From an uncultured Ruminococcus sp. (GTDB taxonomy: Bacteria; Bacillota; Clostridia; Oscillospirales; Ruminococcaceae), in assembly GCA_900543145.1 (NCBI GenBank), contig UQPZ01000017.1:1-41677 (forward strand): a DNA stretch of 41,677 nt, given 5' to 3'. Positions within the stretch are counted from its first letter, which is position 1. Every line of letters begins with the position of its first letter. The position numbers were made by a program, and so were the translations under genes. This document shows positions 14,307 through 23,774 of the stretch, piece by piece. The notes beneath the pieces are model-generated. The model had not been told where the DNA came from. It was given only the letters and a program-made list of their open reading frames with translations, and ran no database searches.

Positions 14307-17249
14307 TTAAAATAAAAGATAGAAAATAAAATCTAGCTTTTTATCATTGAGCCTGTACTTTTCCAAAAGCTCCGGACCGCAGGAGGAAGAACCCGCTCCG
14401 GACATTTTGTAATCAATACAGAATACGTTTCCGTTATATTCCTCAAGCATATAATTGTGAGTTTTCGACGCAAGCTCCTCCTGAGTAAACGGAAGAAAGC
14501 TGAAAGAAAAATCCGAATCGGAAATAAATTCTACAGCCTTTGCATTATTCCTGAACAATGAAACGCTTTCACAGCCATAGTGAGATCCGTTTTCCTGAGG
14601 ACGTATATAGTCCTCATGCTGTTCCGCAGCTTTGCATGAATATGATCCGTATACGGAAGCGCGGCGTTTGTCAACGTAGCTTTCATATGGCCCATATCCA
14701 AGATATTCCGCCCTTTCAATGCTTTTATCAAATAAAAATCTCATTCCCAGACGCGGAAGATAATTTATTTTCTCATGTACCTCGGCTTTCAGAGAAATTC
14801 TTATTCCGCAATCACCGAAGCTGTATTCTAGTTTGAAACGCGCCGCAGGCTCATGAACCGCATACCCCATTGACAGCTCGGCATAAACCCTGTTATCCTC
14901 CGAAGTTATTCTGTATACCTTAGGCTTAAGCTTATCAAGAAAAATTTTATACCATTCACCTTTGACAGATATATCATTATCCATGGGCGCTCTGAACAGG
15001 TTTATGCTGCACGGCTCATACAGCAGCTCAATTCCGTCTGAACTCAGCGAACAGATCTGAGCGGTGTGCTTTGAAATTTCTATCCGTTTTCCTCTGCACT
15101 CCGCTGCTATGACCTTCCCATTGTCAGTAAGCTTCCATGCATTATCCTGTTTAAATTCAAAGCTGCGGCAGGAACGCAAAAGCGTGATCTGCTCAATCCC
15201 CCTGCTTTCTCCGCCGTAATAAAAATCAAAATCAATAGTAATATGCTCTCCCGTCAGCCCCGCCGCTTCGGATATATATACCCTTCGGCTTTCATGCGGA
15301 GGAATATCAAGCTTAAGTTCACCGCTGTACAGCATTTTTCCTTTATCGCAGATTTTATATTCACAGCGCCAATCTTCTGAAACTGCGGTAAAATCAAGCT
15401 TGTTTTCAAATATAAATTGTCCTTCTGCTGCATTTTCTGCGCTGACATATACAGGGCGGTATACATTTTTCATTTCTAAAGCGCCGGTGTGAAGCCTTCG
15501 GTCAGGATATACAAGGCCGTCAATACAAAAGTTACCGTCATTAACGTCCTCGCCGAAATCTCCGCCGTAATAATACTTAACCCGACCGTCAGAGGTTTTT
15601 CCTGCGGCGATACCGTGATCGCACCATTCCCACACAAATGCTCCGCATACCAGTTCGTTTCTGTATATCTCCTGCCAGTAATCAGCAATATCCCCCGGTC
15701 CGTTTCCCATTGCATGACAGTATTCGCATAAAACAAGCGGCCGTCCATTTGCTGTTTCTTCGCTTGACGGGTATTTTTTTACATAATCTATCTGCGGATA
15801 CATTACCGAAACGACATCAAGCTCATTTTCTCCCTTTCCGTCAAGAGTATGTCTGGAGCTTTCGTAGTGTATCGGCCTTGAATTATCAAGCTCTTTTATC
15901 CGTTTCGCCGATTCTCTGAAAGCGTCGCTGTAACCGCTTTCGTTGCCCAGCGACCACATTACAACACATGTTCGATTTATATCACGTTTTATCAGCCGCT
16001 CATGCCTGTCGGAAACCGCCTTGAAAAACTCACTTCGGCTTACGGTATAGGCTATGCCGTTATATCCGTTTGTCCAGCCGTAGGTATTATAAGCCTCAAC
16101 CGCTCCGTGAGCTTCCAGGTCTGCTTCGTCGATAACATATAAGCCCAGCCTGTCGCAAAGCTGATAAAACAGCGGAGAATTAGGGTAATGTGAGGTTCTT
16201 ACCGCGTTGACATTAAGAGACTTCATAAGGTCAATATCCCTTTTCAGCTGCTGTTCGGAAGCATAATAGCCGGTATCAGGATAAAAGTCGTGCCTGTTTA
16301 CTCCCCGAAATTTGACTGCTGTTCCGTTTATCTTTAATATTCCGTTTTCCGAAGATATTTTTCTTATTCCCGCAAACTCTGTTACCGCTTCGTTACCGCA
16401 TATGATCTCAAGCCTGTACAGCTTAGGCTTTTCCGCATTCCACAGGACGGGGTTTTCTAAATTAAAGCTTAGCTGTCTTCCCCGCTGCTCTCCGAGCTTT
16501 ACATTATCCGGCGAATACAAAGAAACAAGGCAGTCTTTTTCCGCCTTTATCCCTACTGAAATCTTCGCTTCAGAAAAGTCTTCGTTCAATAAGGTTCTTA
16601 CGGTAAGATCCTCAATTCCTCCGCTTTCTCTTGAAAGCATATAAACGTCCCTGAAAATACCAGACATTCTCCATTTATCCTGATCCTCCAGATATGTTCC
16701 GTCACAATATTTAAGAACTGCCGCCGCAATTTCATTTTCGCCGTCATGAACAAGCTCAGTTATATCAAATTCGGACGTACAGTGAGATACCTGACTGTAA
16801 CCGCAGAAAACGCCGTTTACAAAGAGATAAATACACGAATCAACGCCCTCGAATACCAGTATTTTTCTCATATCTCCGCCCTTGCAGAAATACTTTCTTC
16901 TGTACACGCCAACAGGATTATCGTCCGGAACATAAGGAGGATCATAAGGTATAGGATAGCGAACATTCGTATACTGCGGTTTTCCGAAACCGCAAAGCTC
17001 CCAGTTAGCCGGGACCTTGATAACAGACTCAGGCGTTGTTTCAAGAAAGTTATCCGGCATATCAAATATACTCGGATAAAAATCAAAGCTCCATTCCCCG
17101 TTAAGCAGCTCAAAAAGCTCCGACTTTTCCCTCGGCTCAGATGGATCCTGTCCTTTTCTGAACGGAATAAAATAAGCGTGAGGAGGAAGCGTTCCTATGT
17201 GAAGCTGCTGAGGATCCTCGTGATAAATAAAATACTCCCTGCTGTTCAT
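14307..17249 (-). CDS. lacZ: GH2 beta-galactosidase (LacZ type)
   Basis: 980 residues from the ATG at 17249, preceded by GAAAGGAATTTTAC; the open frame upstream is the promoter region. It hydrolyses terminal beta-galactosides such as lactose or plant galactan fragments. The five-domain LacZ layout is present: N-terminal jelly roll (VPANWELCGFGKPQYTN, NPVGVYRR), Ig-like domain, TIM barrel from about residue 295 (RGVNRHDF), and a C-terminal beta domain with GYGPYESYVDK. Acid/base Glu437 is in GNESGY and the nucleophile Glu509 in LCEYCHAMGNG. There is no signal peptide, so it acts in the cytoplasm on imported sugar. It is monocistronic, with its own promoter and terminator. The exact galactoside used is not readable from sequence. 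Confidence 0.95.
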   Translation of the reverse strand: MNSREYFIYHEDPQQLHIGTLPPHAYFIPFRKGQDPSEPREKSELFELLNGEWSFDFYPSIFDMPDNFLETTPESVIKVPANWELCGFGKPQYTNVRYPIPYDPPYVPDDNPVGVYRRKYFCKGGDMRKILVFEGVDSCIYLFVNGVFCGYSQVSHCTSEFDITELVHDGENEIAAAVLKYCDGTYLEDQDKWRMSGIFRDVYMLSRESGGIEDLTVRTLLNEDFSEAKISVGIKAEKDCLVSLYSPDNVKLGEQRGRQLSFNLENPVLWNAEKPKLYRLEIICGNEAVTEFAGIRKISSENGILKINGTAVKFRGVNRHDFYPDTGYYASEQQLKRDIDLMKSLNVNAVRTSHYPNSPLFYQLCDRLGLYVIDEADLEAHGAVEAYNTYGWTNGYNGIAYTVSRSEFFKAVSDRHERLIKRDINRTCVVMWSLGNESGYSDAFRESAKRIKELDNSRPIHYESSRHTLDGKGENELDVVSVMYPQIDYVKKYPSSEETANGRPLVLCEYCHAMGNGPGDIADYWQEIYRNELVCGAFVWEWCDHGIAAGKTSDGRVKYYYGGDFGEDVNDGNFCIDGLVYPDRRLHTGALEMKNVYRPVYVSAENAAEGQFIFENKLDFTAVSEDWRCEYKICDKGKMLYSGELKLDIPPHESRRVYISEAAGLTGEHITIDFDFYYGGESRGIEQITLLRSCRSFEFKQDNAWKLTDNGKVIAAECRGKRIEISKHTAQICSLSSDGIELLYEPCSINLFRAPMDNDISVKGEWYKIFLDKLKPKVYRITSEDNRVYAELSMGYAVHEPAARFKLEYSFGDCGIRISLKAEVHEKINYLPRLGMRFLFDKSIERAEYLGYGPYESYVDKRRASVYGSYSCKAAEQHEDYIRPQENGSHYGCESVSLFRNNAKAVEFISDSDFSFSFLPFTQEELASKTHNYMLEEYNGNVFCIDYKMSGAGSSSCGPELLEKYRLNDKKLDFIFYLLF

Positions 17250-17321
17250 AGTAAAATTCCTTTCAATATCTGCACAGTTTGATCCGGACTGAATTCTGTT
17301 ACAGCCCATAACCTTAGCTAG

Positions 17322-17350
17322 AGTATACACCGTATACAGGCTTTTGTAAA
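17322..17350 (-). promoter_or_regulatory. lacZ promoter with overlapping operator dyad
   Basis: On the minus strand TTTACA (17350-17345) and TATACT (17327-17322) are 17 bases apart. The dyad GTATAC-3-GTATAC (17323-17328 and 17332-17337) covers the -10 box and part of the spacer, a position typical of a repressor operator. The regulator is not encoded nearby. Confidence 0.7.
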
Positions 17351-17415
17351 TATAAGTATTTTATAATTATATCAGAAAATGAATATGCCGATCATAAAAC
17401 TGACCGGCATTTACC

Positions 17416-18657
17416 CTACATATCCTTTTGAAGCGAATCATGAGGCACCATAAGCTTGCCCGATTTCAGAAGCTCCAGCATTTTAAGCTTCTGAACATCG
17501 CTGCCTGTATAATTTCCGATCGCATTGACTTCAGCTATCCTTGCAATAAGCTCCTCGTCCGGATCTACATTTATTGATCTCAGCGCCTCGTCAAGCGATC
17601 TCCCGCTGTAATCGCAGCTGTCGTAATATTCGGTTCCCAAGGTAGCCACCGAAATATTTGCGGTACAGGGCGAAAGGTATTCCCTGTCCTCTACCGCTCT
17701 TACCGAGCATATCTTAAAACGGTATCTTGTACCCTCCGGAAGCTCCTTAATACAGCATTCATCGCAGTCAGATACCTCGGTTATCGGCTCATATTCACCG
17801 CTTTGGTTGCTGTATTTGTAAATACGGTAAAAATCCGCTCCGCTTACTTCATTCCATGAAAGAGTAATGCTGTTTTCCGACTTCTGCTTTACCTTAAAGG
17901 CAACAGGCTTCTTAGGATTCATAGTAACTATTTCTCCCGTTCCTGCACTGTAAACCTCAAATGCATCGTCTACCGCCCCGTCAAACTGTACAAGTCCGTC
18001 TTTAAGATAAACAGCACGGCTGCAGGTATCCCTGATCATATCCATTGAATGAGATACGAAAAGCACCGTGACTCCAGACTTTATGAGATCCTTTACCTTA
18101 TTCTTGCACTTCTTCTTAAAATCTGCGTCGCCTACGCTTAGAGCTTCGTCTATTACAAGAATATCCGGCTTTATGTTTATATTGATAGCGAAGCCAAGAC
18201 GCATTTTCATTCCGCTTGAATAAGTCCTGACAGGCTGATCTATATACTCTCCAAGATCTGCAAATTCAACTATTTCACTTTCGATCTGTGAGATCTCACT
18301 GTCGCTCAGTCCGAGAAGATACCCTTTCAGGTATATATTCTCCATACCCGTCATATCCAGCGAAAAGCCTGCGGTAAGCTCAAGCAGAGCCGCTACCTTT
18401 CCGTGAACGGTCACTTCTCCCTTGCTGGGAAAGCTTACTCCGGTGATCATCTTAAGTATCGTCGATTTTCCAGCGCCGTTTTTTCCTATAATACCTACTG
18501 CCTCGCCCGGATATACCCTGAAGCTTACGCCGTTTAAAGCCTTATGACGCCTTACGCCCTTATTGTTGGTAAAAATAGCTTTGAATCTTGCCTTTTCATT
18601 TTTGAATAGCAGATATTCCTTATATACGTCCTTAAATTCTATTATTGGCTGTTCCAT
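17416..18657 (-). CDS. tagH: TagH/Wzt-type polysaccharide export ATPase with C-terminal fibronectin type III domain
   Basis: 413 residues. An ABC ATPase covers about residues 1-245: Walker A GKNGAGKST (58-66), signature YSSGM (146-150), Walker B ILVIDEAL (166-173) and H-loop VSHS (201-204). It should drive export of a lipid-linked teichoic-acid-type polymer with the TagG-like permease encoded just upstream in the operon. Residues about 249-339 form an FN3-like domain (PVAFKVKQKSENSITLSWNE, ADFYRIYKY, TRYRFKICSV). This is odd for a cytoplasmic protein and replaces the usual C-terminal domain of this family. A short helical tail follows. By analogy with Wzt the C-terminal domain could recognise the polymer, but that is inference. 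Last gene of the operon. Confidence 0.88.
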   Translation of the reverse strand: MEQPIIEFKDVYKEYLLFKNEKARFKAIFTNNKGVRRHKALNGVSFRVYPGEAVGIIGKNGAGKSTILKMITGVSFPSKGEVTVHGKVAALLELTAGFSLDMTGMENIYLKGYLLGLSDSEISQIESEIVEFADLGEYIDQPVRTYSSGMKMRLGFAININIKPDILVIDEALSVGDADFKKKCKNKVKDLIKSGVTVLFVSHSMDMIRDTCSRAVYLKDGLVQFDGAVDDAFEVYSAGTGEIVTMNPKKPVAFKVKQKSENSITLSWNEVSGADFYRIYKYSNQSGEYEPITEVSDCDECCIKELPEGTRYRFKICSVRAVEDREYLSPCTANISVATLGTEYYDSCDYSGRSLDEALRSINVDPDEELIARIAEVNAIGNYTGSDVQKLKMLELLKSGKLMVPHDSLQKDM

Positions 18658-18670
18658 TTAGCTCTCCCTT

Positions 18671-19504
18671 TTACAAAATATCCGGCAGAATTTTTCTGAG
18701 TTTTTTATAATAGTGCGAGCCGATAAAGATTATACCTATAAGCTCTGCATAAAACACAACCGTTTCAGTAGTATAGTTGCTGTCGAATATGAACTGATCG
18801 TACAAAAAGCACTTCCTGTAGCCGTTTACAAAATAGTTTATAGGGTTGAAGTACATAAGCGTCCTGAGCCAAGGCTTATCCATATCGTAGGTATTCCAGA
18901 ATACTCCGGATAACCAGAAGAGTCCTGTAATTACCGAATTGATAAGATTTTCAAAATCCTTGCTGAAGGCGCTGAGCGGAGCTGTTGCCCAAGACAGCAC
19001 AAGAAAAAACACAAACATAAGCGGCATATAGTAAAAATACTGAAGATTATACACCGACGGACCGTATCCGAAGCACAGCAGGGTAATGTACATTATTATG
19101 CACAGCAGAAAATGAATGTAGAGGGTCGAAAGCGAAGTAAACGTCATTATGTTTGATACCGGAAACGACAGCTTTGTTACAAACTGCTTGTTCTGCCTTA
19201 TCGACCGAGAGCCTCCGATTATATTTTCGCTTATAAAAAACCAGGGTACATAGCCGGTAAGCATAAAAATAAACCTGGGATAACCGTTTACATGACCCGA
19301 ACCCCTGAGTCCTACAGCAAACGCAAACCAAAGTATAAACAGCGTAAAGGTCGGCTTTATAAGCGCCCAAAGCGGTCCCAGTGCCGCTCCCTTGTATTTC
19401 TTTTTCAGCTCGTTTACCGAAAGCATGATTATTTGCTTACGCTGCCCCTTATGCTCATTAAGTATAGTTTTAAGTCCGAAAAAATCAAATTTTTCCTTAC
19501 TAAT
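18671..19504 (-). CDS. tagG: TagG/Wzm-type ABC permease for surface polymer export
   Basis: ABC-2 permease with six hydrophobic segments and the family segments LGPLWALIKP and PINYFVNGYR. The first ATG (19426) gives 251 residues, lacks a ribosome binding site and drops the conserved N-terminal amphipathic helix. The frame stays open upstream (FFGLKTILNEHKGQRKQ) to an ATT at 19504, which sits 9 bases after AAGGAG and 15 bases after the stop of the previous gene. I therefore propose an ATT start, giving about 277 residues, the usual family length. It forms the membrane channel that pairs with the TagH-like ATPase to export the polymer made by the two upstream transferases. Confidence 0.85.
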   Translation of the reverse strand: MSKEKFDFFGLKTILNEHKGQRKQIIMLSVNELKKKYKGAALGPLWALIKPTFTLFILWFAFAVGLRGSGHVNGYPRFIFMLTGYVPWFFISENIIGGSRSIRQNKQFVTKLSFPVSNIMTFTSLSTLYIHFLLCIIMYITLLCFGYGPSVYNLQYFYYMPLMFVFFLVLSWATAPLSAFSKDFENLINSVITGLFWLSGVFWNTYDMDKPWLRTLMYFNPINYFVNGYRKCFLYDQFIFDSNYTTETVVFYAELIGIIFIGSHYYKKLRKILPDIL

Positions 19505-19518
19505 TTTACTCAGCTCCT

Positions 19519-20631
19519 TTATGTTTTTAACAGATCCGCTATACGCCGGGTCGAACTTCCGTCGCAGGCGGACATATATTTATTTATAAACTCATCATAT
19601 CTGCCGGGATTAAAACCGCAGTATTCGCTTAATACGGTATCGTAAAGCCTGCTTTCCTCAGTAACCTTCGGACAGGGTATCTCTGTTTTAAAGTCAATAT
19701 AAAAATCGCGTACGGAAATATATTCGTCAAGGTCAGGAGTCCATAAGACCATAGGTTTCCTGAACAGCGAATATTCAAATATAAGTGAAGAATAATCGCT
19801 TATAAGTATATCTATTACCGGAAAAAGCCTGTTTACCGGAATATCGCAGTTTGTAAGAGGACTGTTTAACCTTGGGTGCATTTTAATAAGCACTGCCCAT
19901 TCTCTGCCAAGCTTCTGTTCAAGCCGCTTAACTGCGTCCTCTCCGGCGCTGACAGCGTTCCCTGCGTTTCCTCTGAAAGTTGGAGCATAAAGCAAAAGCT
20001 TTTTCCCCTTATACTGAGGATATTTCTGATAAAATTCAGCTTTGCAGACCGCTGCAAAATCATCGCTCAAAAGCTCGTCCGTACGGCTAATACCGGTAGC
20101 AAGCGCTTTGCCTTCCTCCAGCCTGAATGCCGACTCAAATACCTTTACGCAAAATCGGCTGCTTACGGTATAATAATCAAAATTTCTTGTTACGCTTCCC
20201 TTAAAGTGAGGAGAAATATCCTCAGGAGTATCATATCCGAACTTTTTAAGCGCTCCGCAGGAATGCCAGAGCTGAATTACCTTTGTTTCAGGGCGTTTCC
20301 GACAGGCAGTACATGGTACGAAATAATTGCACACAAAGACCGCCCCCGCCTGAGCATACCTAACCATAAACTTCATCATATATTTAAGGGACGCCGTCGC
20401 TCCTGCCGATGAAAAGTCGCAGAAATGCTCTTCCGTCTTGTAGCCTCGTCTTCCGATCTCCTTTTTGATCAGAACCATGCTTTCAGGCATTTCATAAGAA
20501 TTACAGTCGGCAAACAAAACCAGAGAACTGTCAACAGGCTTTCTTTTACCCCATAGATAACAAATCGGAAGGAGTGTCTTCTGAAGAACGGTCTTTATAT
20601 ACTGCCTGAGAATCTGTTTTATGCTTTCCAT
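19519..20631 (-). CDS. CDP-glycerol/ribitol glycerophosphotransferase (TagB/TagF family)
   Basis: 370 residues. It transfers glycerol-phosphate-type units from a CDP-alditol to a lipid-linked acceptor at the inner face of the membrane. Family motifs are IQLWHSCGALKKFG (His123), LLYAPTFRGN, IKMHPRLN and the nucleotide-binding ISDYSSLIFEYSL. The N-terminal 30 residues are amphipathic and basic, suited to membrane contact. Its length is close to a TagB-like primase rather than a long TagF polymerase, so it may add the first unit or a short polymer. It starts 3 bases after the GT2 stop and is followed by the TagG-like gene, which places it in one operon. Which alditol it uses cannot be read from sequence. 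Confidence 0.88.
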   Translation of the reverse strand: MESIKQILRQYIKTVLQKTLLPICYLWGKRKPVDSSLVLFADCNSYEMPESMVLIKKEIGRRGYKTEEHFCDFSSAGATASLKYMMKFMVRYAQAGAVFVCNYFVPCTACRKRPETKVIQLWHSCGALKKFGYDTPEDISPHFKGSVTRNFDYYTVSSRFCVKVFESAFRLEEGKALATGISRTDELLSDDFAAVCKAEFYQKYPQYKGKKLLLYAPTFRGNAGNAVSAGEDAVKRLEQKLGREWAVLIKMHPRLNSPLTNCDIPVNRLFPVIDILISDYSSLIFEYSLFRKPMVLWTPDLDEYISVRDFYIDFKTEIPCPKVTEESRLYDTVLSEYCGFNPGRYDEFINKYMSACDGSSTRRIADLLKT

Positions 20632-20634
20632 AGA

Positions 20635-21474
20635 CTACCTCAGAAATTTTTTGTATATTTTCCCGGTCAGACTTTTAGGCAGAATAAATATTCCAAGCTG
20701 CATTGCACAGGGAATAATAAAATCCGCAAAATTTGAATATCCCGACCTGAAAATTCTCCACCTTACGCTGATAAACGATCTGGTATTAGCCCAGTTGCGC
20801 CTGCGCTCATAATTATGCTTTGAAACTCTGTATCTGACAAGGACCTCGGGTATATTCTCACCGACTGCTCCGTTTTGCAGCATCCTTACTACAAAATCAT
20901 AATCCTCGCAGCGCTTTACCGTATCATAGCCGCCTATTTTCATTGCAAAGGACTTCTTGAAAACAAGGGTCTGGTTATTGAAAGGATTTCGCCGCCTTGC
21001 GTACCTGTGTATTTGCTCATTTTCAACCGGGGTTTTCTTTACCGCTATTTCTTCGCCTGTATCAGTATCGAACTCTTCTATATAAGCGCCGCACATATCA
21101 AGCTGAGGTTTATCTCTCATTAGAGAAAGCTGTTTTTCGCACCTCTGCGGCAAAGCTATATCGTCCGAATCCATTTTCACTATATACTCGCTCTTGCAGG
21201 CGTCTATGCCTATATTGGCACATTCGCCTACTCCCCGCTTTTTCTCCAGCCTAACGGTGTGAAAGGTATCGGGATATTTATCTTCGTACTCTTTTACTGT
21301 TTCGTCAAGCTTTTCAGTAAGCTTTCCGTCGCAGACCAGAACAAAATCAGCCGCAGGATAGGTCTGTGAATACATACTTTCAAGGCTTTCCCTCAGATAT
21401 TCCGGCTTTTCACCTGCATAAACCGACATAAGCACACTGTAAGCCGGCATATCCGGCAAATGTTTAGGCTCCAT
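20635..21474 (-). CDS. Family 2 glycosyltransferase
   Basis: 279 residues with a GT-A fold: SVLMSVYAGE at the N-terminus, the nucleotide-binding Asp in LVCDG (about residue 49), KKRGVGECANIGI, the DxD-type metal motif MDSDDIALP (102-105) and the acceptor-side CEDYDFVVRM. The C-terminal 60 residues hold an amphipathic, possibly membrane-associated helix. It would add a sugar to the lipid-linked carrier or polymer in the cytoplasm. It is the first gene of the teichoic-acid-type operon, 92 bases after a consensus promoter. Donor and acceptor sugars are not predictable here. The small operon lacks tagO/tagA and CDP-alditol synthesis, which must be elsewhere. Confidence 0.88.
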   Translation of the reverse strand: MEPKHLPDMPAYSVLMSVYAGEKPEYLRESLESMYSQTYPAADFVLVCDGKLTEKLDETVKEYEDKYPDTFHTVRLEKKRGVGECANIGIDACKSEYIVKMDSDDIALPQRCEKQLSLMRDKPQLDMCGAYIEEFDTDTGEEIAVKKTPVENEQIHRYARRRNPFNNQTLVFKKSFAMKIGGYDTVKRCEDYDFVVRMLQNGAVGENIPEVLVRYRVSKHNYERRRNWANTRSFISVRWRIFRSGYSNFADFIIPCAMQLGIFILPKSLTGKIYKKFLR

Positions 21475-21565
21475 TAGCTATCCTACCTTTTCGGATGTTT
21501 ATCTGCGCTGAGATATAAATATCCTGTATCAGCTTTTATGAGATAAATTAATATTTAACCTTTTA

Positions 21566-21594
21566 ATTATATCACCTTATAATAATTTTGTCAA
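21566..21594 (-). promoter_or_regulatory. Promoter of the teichoic-acid-type operon
   Basis: On the minus strand perfect TTGACA (21594-21589) and TATAAT (21571-21566), 17 bases apart, in the gap downstream of gatD. Confidence 0.85.
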
Positions 21595-21617
21595 TTTTAA
21601 GCTGCTGTTACAAAAAA

Positions 21618-22364
21618 CTATTCTTTCTCAAGAAATCTTTTCAACAGCACCTCTCTGCACTTATTCTCGAGCGTATCATCAAGAGGAGCAAGCTTTATAC
21701 CGCCGCCGTATTCTCTATTTACGCAGTATTCGATAATATAATCAGCAACCGCAGGATTCTTTGAAAGCAGAGGCCCGTGAAGATATGTTGCGATTACGTT
21801 CTTCTCAGTATACCCTTCAAAGCTGTCACCGAAGGAATTTCCGTTTCCGAACAGCACCGTGCCGAAAGGGGTTTTTGAGCCGAAGGTATTGCCGCCGTGA
21901 TTTTCAAAGCCGATAACCTTTGTTTTATTACCGTTGAAGTCTGCCTCTATAACTATATTGCCTATGCATCTTTCCGATTTATTCCTAGACGCCTCGGTAT
22001 AATAATCAAAAAGTCCAAGGCCGGGGATCTTCATACCGTTGGAATCCTTGTAGTACCGACCCATCAGCTGATAACCGCCGCATATCATAAGAAAGAATGC
22101 TCCGTTTTCATATGCACAACGTATCTCTGCCGCATTGCTCATTAAATCGTCCGCCAAAAGCTGCTGCTCAAGATCTGCTCCTCCGCCAAGATATATCAGA
22201 TCGTATTCTGAAAAATCAGTCTTACTGCCGATCGTATGAATATCGGTTTCACATTCTATATTCCTTTTAGAGCATCTGTATCTGATTATTTCCATATTAC
22301 CGCTGTCGCCGTACAGATCCAGCATATCGGGATACATATGAAGTATCTTCAGCTTATTAATCAT
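21618..22364 (-). CDS. gatD: Lipid II isoglutaminyl synthase, glutamine amidotransferase subunit GatD
   Basis: 248 residues of the CobB/CobQ-like class I amidotransferase family. It releases ammonia from glutamine and passes it to MurT, which amidates D-Glu of lipid II to D-isoglutamine at the cytoplasmic face of the membrane. The nucleophile is Cys95 in MICGGYQLMG and the catalytic His196 lies in YLHGPLLSKN. The N-terminus LHMYPDMLDLYGDSGN is the family signature. It overlaps the murT 3' end by 8 bases, which couples translation of the two subunits in equal amounts. Length and motifs are normal. Confidence 0.95.
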   Translation of the reverse strand: MINKLKILHMYPDMLDLYGDSGNMEIIRYRCSKRNIECETDIHTIGSKTDFSEYDLIYLGGGADLEQQLLADDLMSNAAEIRCAYENGAFFLMICGGYQLMGRYYKDSNGMKIPGLGLFDYYTEASRNKSERCIGNIVIEADFNGNKTKVIGFENHGGNTFGSKTPFGTVLFGNGNSFGDSFEGYTEKNVIATYLHGPLLSKNPAVADYIIEYCVNREYGGGIKLAPLDDTLENKCREVLLKRFLEKE

Positions 22365-23706
22365 TGCTGCCGCCTCCTATGAACCTGCCGAGCGCTGACC
22401 TTACCGGCTGAACAGCAGTATAATTTGCAACGGCGAATTTCCTGCCGTCTGTTGAAAACAGCTCTTTTACTGCTTCGTCAAGCTCGGGACATACCTTAAT
22501 TTTTGAAGCGTCGTATCCTGAGCATTTTATTCTGACCGCAATATCATAGGCTCTTGTTCCGCTTGTTATGACCCGTGTAACGTTTTTAAATACGCTGAAA
22601 TTTATATCCCATATCCACGAAACGTCAAGTCCGTCAGCAATATTGTCGTTCAGCACGAACATAAGCTCCTTTTCGCCTTCACATTCGTTCAATATCCTTA
22701 CAGTCATATTCGCACCGACGGGATTTTTAGCGAGATTAAGCATAAGCTCGCTGTTTTTATACCTGAATCGCTCCATTCTTCCGTTATTGACCTGAAATCC
22801 CTCAAAGGTTTCACGTATTATTCTCTCATCTATCCCATAGAGTTTAGCAACGGAGTATACGGCGCAAAGATTGTACATATAGTATATACTGTTCCCGGCC
22901 GTCCTGTATTCCGTTCCGTCGGCTGTAAACGAAGGCTTGTCCAGATCAATGTCAGTAAACCTTGTATATATAGGATTATTCCCGTATCCGCATTCAGGAC
23001 AGCGGAACTTTCCTATATGAGAATACTGATAGTATTCATATTTCAGCGCATGACCGCACACAGGACAGAATCTGCCCTCCCCTGCCTCATGAAGCGAATC
23101 GGTGGCATATCTATACCTGTCAACGCTGAAATATTTTACGTTTCTGTTATCAGGGTTTGCAAGACCAAGCCGAGCTGTATTGGGGTCGTCTCCGTTTAAA
23201 ATCAGATTGCCTTCAAAGGTTTCGCAGAACTTCTTTACCTTGAGAATAAGAGTTTCAACCTCTCCGTTCCTGTCAAGCTGATCTCTGAAAAAATTAAGAA
23301 CCACAAGGGTTTCAAGCTTCAGCTGTGAAAAAACCACAGGAACGTGCGACTCGTCTATTTCAAGCACAAGATAATCGGCGTGTATCCTGCCTGTCATCGT
23401 ACAGTGACTCAGAAGCAGCGAGCATATCCCCGTATCAAGATTATTGCCCTCATGATTTGTTATGATCTTCAGCTCTCCGTTTCCGCTCTTCTCAAACATA
23501 TGGCTGAGAAAATTCGTCACCGAGGTTTTGCCGTTTGTACCAGTTACAGCAATAATAGGACAATCCGGCTTAAAGGCTTTAAGGCACTTTTTGTTTACAG
23601 TCCACAGCACAAGTCCCGGAAGGTTTCCCGCATTCTTTCCCAGAAGATGCAGAACTCCTACCATCAGCTTACCGAAAAGAACGGTAAAAAAATTGATAAT
23701 AAACAT
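22357..23706 (-). CDS. murT: Lipid II isoglutaminyl synthase subunit MurT
   Basis: 449 residues; ATG preceded by AAAAGGAAGAG. A Mur-ligase-like ATPase that activates the D-Glu carboxylate of lipid II for amidation with ammonia from GatD. An N-terminal hydrophobic stretch (residues about 1-25) could touch the membrane. The P-loop is GTNGKT (56-61). A four-Cys zinc ribbon (CPVCG and CPECG, near residues 215-240) is inserted in the central domain, as known for MurT. The C-terminal DUF1727-type domain ends RSALGRFIGGG. Amidated lipid II is needed for efficient peptidoglycan cross-linking in Gram-positive cells. Own promoter about 70 bases upstream. Confidence 0.95.
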   Translation of the reverse strand: MFIINFFTVLFGKLMVGVLHLLGKNAGNLPGLVLWTVNKKCLKAFKPDCPIIAVTGTNGKTSVTNFLSHMFEKSGNGELKIITNHEGNNLDTGICSLLLSHCTMTGRIHADYLVLEIDESHVPVVFSQLKLETLVVLNFFRDQLDRNGEVETLILKVKKFCETFEGNLILNGDDPNTARLGLANPDNRNVKYFSVDRYRYATDSLHEAGEGRFCPVCGHALKYEYYQYSHIGKFRCPECGYGNNPIYTRFTDIDLDKPSFTADGTEYRTAGNSIYYMYNLCAVYSVAKLYGIDERIIRETFEGFQVNNGRMERFRYKNSELMLNLAKNPVGANMTVRILNECEGEKELMFVLNDNIADGLDVSWIWDINFSVFKNVTRVITSGTRAYDIAVRIKCSGYDASKIKVCPELDEAVKELFSTDGRKFAVANYTAVQPVRSALGRFIGGGSND

Positions 23707-23774
23707 TTTCTTTTGATCTCTTCCTTTTGTTATACATCTAACTTAAATTTACTTTAAAAACTTCTGTATATACT

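Noticed and set aside
16746..17282. Plus-strand ORF of 178 codons
   Set aside because: It is a shadow of the GH2 gene, which has intact catalytic motifs on the other strand.
19876..20412. Plus-strand ORF of 178 codons
   Set aside because: Shadow of the TagB-like gene.
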